This document shows, in pieces, positions 4,746-6,438 of a DNA stretch of 6,438 nt. Positions within the stretch are counted from its first letter, which is position 1, and every line of letters begins with the position of its first letter. The notes under the pieces are model-generated. The model worked only from the letters and a program-made list of their open reading frames with translations. It had not been told where the DNA came from and did not search any database. This DNA comes from CAYWRO01 sp964460345. Its GTDB lineage: Bacteria; Planctomycetota; Phycisphaerae; Phycisphaerales; UBA1924. The position numbers were made by a program, and so were the translations under genes. The stretch spans positions 1 through 6,438 of the forward strand of contig CAYWRO010000128.1 in assembly GCA_964460345.1 (NCBI GenBank), in the 5' to 3' direction.

Positions 4746-5387
4746 ATGGCCCGCCGTCACGTCCACTACGAGCGTGCCTTTGAGGCGTATCTCCGCGCCC
4801 GGCGCATTCCGTACATCGCGGTGGACGAGGCGCGGCGGACGCTGCTACCGGACTCGCGCGCGATCCGCTTCCTTTCCGATGGCGACGATCCGGCCGCGCA
4901 TCTCAAATCCTTCGACTTCGTCGTCTACGGCCAGGGGATGAACCTGCTCGTCGACATCAAGGGCCGGCGCGTGCCGCTCACGCGCGGCGGGGCGTGTTCG
5001 TCGCGGCTGGAATCGTGGGTGACGGACGACGACGTCGAGTCGCTTGCTCGCTGGGAGGCGCTCTTCAACGGCGGCGGAGTTGCCGGTAGCGCCGGATACG
5101 AAGGTGTTTTCGTCTTCATCTACGCCTGCGAGCAGCAGCCGCCCGATGCGCTCTTCCAGGAAGTCCTCGCGCACGGCGGCCTCTGGTACGTCCTCCGCTC
5201 CGTCACGCTCGCCGACTACCGCGGCGCGATGAAGCGGCGAAGCCCGCGCTGGCGCACGGTCGACCTGCCCGCGGCGGCGTTCGAGCGCCTCAGCGAGCCC
5301 TTCGCCCCCGCGGGCCCGATCGGCGCGGGGGCGCCCGCGTGGCACGCCGTCGCCCCGGGCGAGGCGCCGGTGCTGAGTCAGTACTGA
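4746..5387 (+). CDS. PD-(D/E)XK nuclease-like protein, uncharacterised
   Basis: The 213-residue product starts MARRHVHYERAFEAYLRAR. Landmarks that fit the PD-(D/E)XK nuclease fold are E9 and E13 on a first helix (HYERAFEAYL), then the strand pair SFDFVVYG (D57) and LLVDIKGRR (D70-I-K72), giving D-x(12)-DxK. Further conserved-looking blocks are SRLESWVTDDDVESLARWE (86-104) and the hydrophobic strand GVFVFIYACE (120-129). The C-terminal 30 residues are Ala/Pro/Gly-rich and probably disordered. No signal peptide is present, so it should be cytoplasmic. I associate this layout with an uncharacterised family in planctomycetes. Nuclease activity is inferred from motifs only, and the substrate is unknown. 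The start follows a possible -10 box with no ribosome site. The last codons (VLSQY) already contain the TGCTGAG unit of the downstream repeat. Confidence 0.8.
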   Translation: MARRHVHYERAFEAYLRARRIPYIAVDEARRTLLPDSRAIRFLSDGDDPAAHLKSFDFVVYGQGMNLLVDIKGRRVPLTRGGACSSRLESWVTDDDVESLARWEALFNGGGVAGSAGYEGVFVFIYACEQQPPDALFQEVLAHGGLWYVLRSVTLADYRGAMKRRSPRWRTVDLPAAAFERLSEPFAPAGPIGAGAPAWHAVAPGEAPVLSQY

Positions 5388-5474
5388 AAGTGCTGAGTGC
5401 TGAGTGCTGAGTGCTGGGTGCTGAGTGCTGAGTGCTGGGTGCTGGGTGCTGAGTGCTGGGTGCTGGGTGCTGAG
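5371..5474 (+). repeat. TGCTGRG heptanucleotide tandem array
   Basis: Twelve contiguous perfect heptamers run from 5391 to 5474. Each is TGCTGAG or TGCTGGG, with the sixth base reading A,A,A,G,A,A,G,G,A,G,G,A. One more TGCTGAG at 5371-5377 lies inside the end of the nuclease-like gene, followed by a diverged stretch (tcagtactgaaag). This is a short tandemly repeated repetitive sequence like the heptanucleotide arrays described in cyanobacteria. Any role here is unknown. Confidence 0.9.
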
Positions 5475-5484
5475 TGGCCGCGTA

Positions 5485-5541
5485 GGCGGGCGGGGAGCGA
5501 TCCTCCCTTGGGGCTCTCGGCCCCCTCGGGAACCGCCCGCC
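5485..5541. repeat. Inverted repeat with nested hairpins
   Basis: GGCGGGCGG at 5485-5493 pairs perfectly with CCGCCCGCC at 5533-5541. Inside are two more hairpins: GGGAG (5493-5497) with CTCCC (5503-5507), and GGGGC (5510-5514) with GCCCC (5520-5524). Together they would fold into a branched structure as single-stranded DNA or RNA. No U-run follows on the plus strand, so it is not a standard terminator, although it could slow transcription downstream of the nuclease-like gene. Confidence 0.65.
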
Positions 5542-5579
5542 GCCCACAAGCGGAGTAGCATCTAGCGAAACCAAGGGAA

Positions 5580-5604
5580 CTCAGCACTCAGCACCCAGCA
5601 CTCC
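5580..5604 (-). repeat. Inverted heptanucleotide copies
   Basis: CTCAGCA (5580), CTCAGCA (5587), CCCAGCA (5594) and a partial CTCC are three copies of the 5391-5474 heptamer in reverse orientation. They can pair with the array across the 105-bp structured core, giving the whole segment terminal inverted repeats. The last bases abut the ribosome site of the next gene. Confidence 0.85.
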
Positions 5605-5617
5605 TCCGGAGCCCGCC

Positions 5618-5875
5618 ATGCCTCACCGCGCTCGCCGATCCATCCGCCCGCTCGCCCTCGCCGGGGCCGCGCTGCTGCTCGCCGGCGCGGCCGCGGGGCC
5701 GGCGATGGGACAATCCTCCCGCCGCACCGCCGAGCCGGACGTCCTCGAGCCGCCGTCGATGGGCTCCCTCAAGCAGACCGATTCCGTCCTGCCGCGGCTG
5801 GGCGTCGCCATGCTCATGAGCGCCCTGGTCATCGGCGTCAACCTCATCCCCTCCAAGCGCGGCCACCAGGACTGA
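5618..5875 (+). CDS. Small exported single-pass membrane protein, unknown function
   Basis: The 85-residue product starts at ATG 5618 with GGAG (5608-5611) 6 bases upstream. It has an N-terminal signal peptide: an Arg-rich n-region HRARRSIR, a long Ala/Leu core, and cleavage probably after AMG at residue 31, before QSS. A short polar linker follows (RRTAEPDVLEPPSMGS, 35-50). A second hydrophobic segment RLGVAMLMSALVIGVNLIP (60-78) is followed by the basic tail SKRGHQD. If the signal is cleaved, the mature protein is only about 54 residues with one membrane span. The middle-to-C-terminal block looks conserved-type, but I cannot assign a function. The inverted heptamer repeat lies directly upstream of its ribosome site, so its promoter may be within or beyond that repeat. 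Confidence 0.75.
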   Translation: MPHRARRSIRPLALAGAALLLAGAAAGPAMGQSSRRTAEPDVLEPPSMGSLKQTDSVLPRLGVAMLMSALVIGVNLIPSKRGHQD

Positions 5876-5901
5876 CGAGCGGTGCTCGCAGCCCGGATTT
5901 G

Positions 5902-5931
5902 ATCCGCAGATTGCGCAGATTGGCGCAGATT
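5902..5931 (-). repeat. AATCTGCG repeat, locus 2 (inverted)
   Basis: CGCAGATT occurs at 5905, 5914 and 5924. In reverse complement these are three AATCTGCG units spaced 10 and 9 bases, the same arrangement as locus 1. Positions 5902-5921 are the reverse complement of 6078-6097 with one mismatch in 20. Confidence 0.8.
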
Positions 5932-6077
5932 CGGATCGCCTTGATTGAACCCGAAGCTCGGCCGTCAGCCCGGCGGCAACCGATGTAGAACGGACAAAAG
6001 CACCCACATCACAAGACACGCATCCAGTTCGCCCCTGTCTCTCCCTTTCTGAATCCTCTCTCTTCCTTCATCGGCGC

Positions 6078-6097
6078 AATCTGCGAAATCTGCGGAT
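6078..6097 (+). repeat. AATCTGCG repeat, locus 3
   Basis: AATCTGCG occurs at 6078 and 6087, followed by GAT. It forms an inverted pair with locus 2 across about 156 bp. As at locus 1, it lies directly upstream of a gene start (24 bp before ATG 6122). Confidence 0.8.
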
Positions 6098-6121
6098 AGA
6101 CCTCTCCCCCGGAGCAACACC

Positions 6122-6436
6122 ATGCAGCGACAGAAGAAACTCATCGCGCTGAACCTCGGCCTACTCGCCCTGCTGGGGCTCGTCACGCTCGCCCCAAGCG
6201 GCGCGGAGGCCCGCTCCGCCGAGAGTCAGGCCCGCCGCAACCAGCCGCGGGCCCGCGGCAACTACACCATCGTCGCCGGTGAAACCTCCGGCCAAACCGC
6301 GGCCACGCTCTACATCCTCGACTCGACCAACCAGGAGCTCGTCGCGATCGAGTACCAGCAGTCGCGCAACACGCTCAACCTCGTCGGCTACCGCAACCTC
6401 GCCGAAGACGCCCGCCGCCAGAACCAGCAGCGCTGA
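6122..6436 (+). CDS. Small exported protein, uncharacterised
   Basis: The 104-residue product starts at ATG 6122 with GGAG (6111-6114) 7 bases upstream. It has a signal peptide: basic QRQKK, a Leu-rich core ALNLGLLALLGLVTL, and cleavage after AEA at residue 30. A short Arg/Gln-rich linker follows. Then comes one compact beta-rich unit, residues about 47-90: NYTIVAGETSGQTAATLYIL, DSTNQELVAIEYQQSRNTLN, LVGYRNL. The sequence NYTIVAGE followed by LYILDxTNQELVAI is a pattern I associate with small exported planctomycete proteins of unknown role. The tail is Arg/Gln-rich. It is probably periplasmic or extracellular. It follows the other small exported protein on the same strand, but the 246-bp gap with repeats argues against a tight operon. 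The gene is complete, ending 2 bases before the window edge. Confidence 0.8.
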   Translation: MQRQKKLIALNLGLLALLGLVTLAPSGAEARSAESQARRNQPRARGNYTIVAGETSGQTAATLYILDSTNQELVAIEYQQSRNTLNLVGYRNLAEDARRQNQQR

Positions 6437-6438
6437 CC

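Larger units (their letters stand above)
5876..6121. other. 246-bp intergenic region
   Basis: It contains the inverted AATCTGCG pair (5902-5931 and 6078-6097). Between them is unremarkable sequence with a pyrimidine-rich stretch (about 6034-6068). A short self-complementary GAGCggtGCTC follows the upstream stop codon. No promoter or U-tailed terminator is convincing, and the minus-strand open frames here look like chance. Confidence 0.5.

Noticed and set aside
5485..5541. Intrinsic terminator of the nuclease-like gene
   Set aside because: The hairpins are strong but no U-run follows on the plus strand, and the fold is branched. It is better described as an inverted-repeat element.
4845..5561. 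238-residue minus-strand open frame with an ALSTQHP repeat
   Set aside because: The repetitive peptide is simply the TGCTGRG array read in reverse, and the rest is antisense to the nuclease-like gene.
5588..6019. 143-residue minus-strand open frame
   Set aside because: It is antisense to the small exported protein gene and includes the inverted heptamers and part of the AATCTGCG repeat. No signal, domain or ribosome site supports it.

Overview
The window looks like chromosomal DNA of a GC-rich Planctomycetota bacterium, probably of the Phycisphaerae type. The evidence is a duplicated dockerin-like tail with the motif DVFDLLxYLDxWF, a PEP-CTERM-like sorting tail ending in five arginines, and several small exported or cytoplasmic proteins of kinds I associate with planctomycetes. 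No rRNA, tRNA, CRISPR array, transposase or phage gene is visible.

Layout. Positions 1-98 hold the 3' end of an unrecognised plus-strand gene. Converging on it is a minus-strand two-gene unit (3215 down to 105). Its first gene encodes an exported SUMF1/FGE-like protein with a PEP-CTERM-like anchor (2097-3215). Its second encodes an exported beta-rich protein with a calcium-binding and dockerin-like C-terminus (105-2100). The two genes overlap by ATGA, and the Shine-Dalgarno site of the second lies inside the arginine codons ending the first. The second gene is broken by two frameshifts of the same sense, near 1620-1650 and 533-566.

A 406-bp gap separates this unit from a plus-strand gene for a helical plus fibronectin-III-like protein (3622-4275). 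The gap carries the most striking signal in the window: TCGA recurs on an exact 21-bp lattice, seven times in a row from 3393 to 3522, with an eighth in register at 3330. Next come a small minus-strand lipoprotein gene (4289-4585), a divergent plus-strand gene for a PD-(D/E)XK nuclease-like protein that may be leaderless (4746-5387), and two small plus-strand genes for exported proteins (5618-5875 and 6122-6436).

The right-hand intergenic spaces carry two families of short repeats. One is a TGCTGRG heptanucleotide array (12 perfect copies) facing three inverted copies across a strongly self-complementary core. The other is an AATCTGCG element present at three places, two of which form an inverted pair between the last two genes.

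Most products appear exported or surface-bound: the SUMF1/PEP-CTERM protein, the dockerin-like protein, the lipoprotein and the two small signal-peptide proteins. No shared pathway can be shown. The only strong functional link is the translationally coupled minus-strand pair. The best candidates for undescribed biology are the 21-bp TCGA lattice and the repeat-flanked structured element at 5391-5604.
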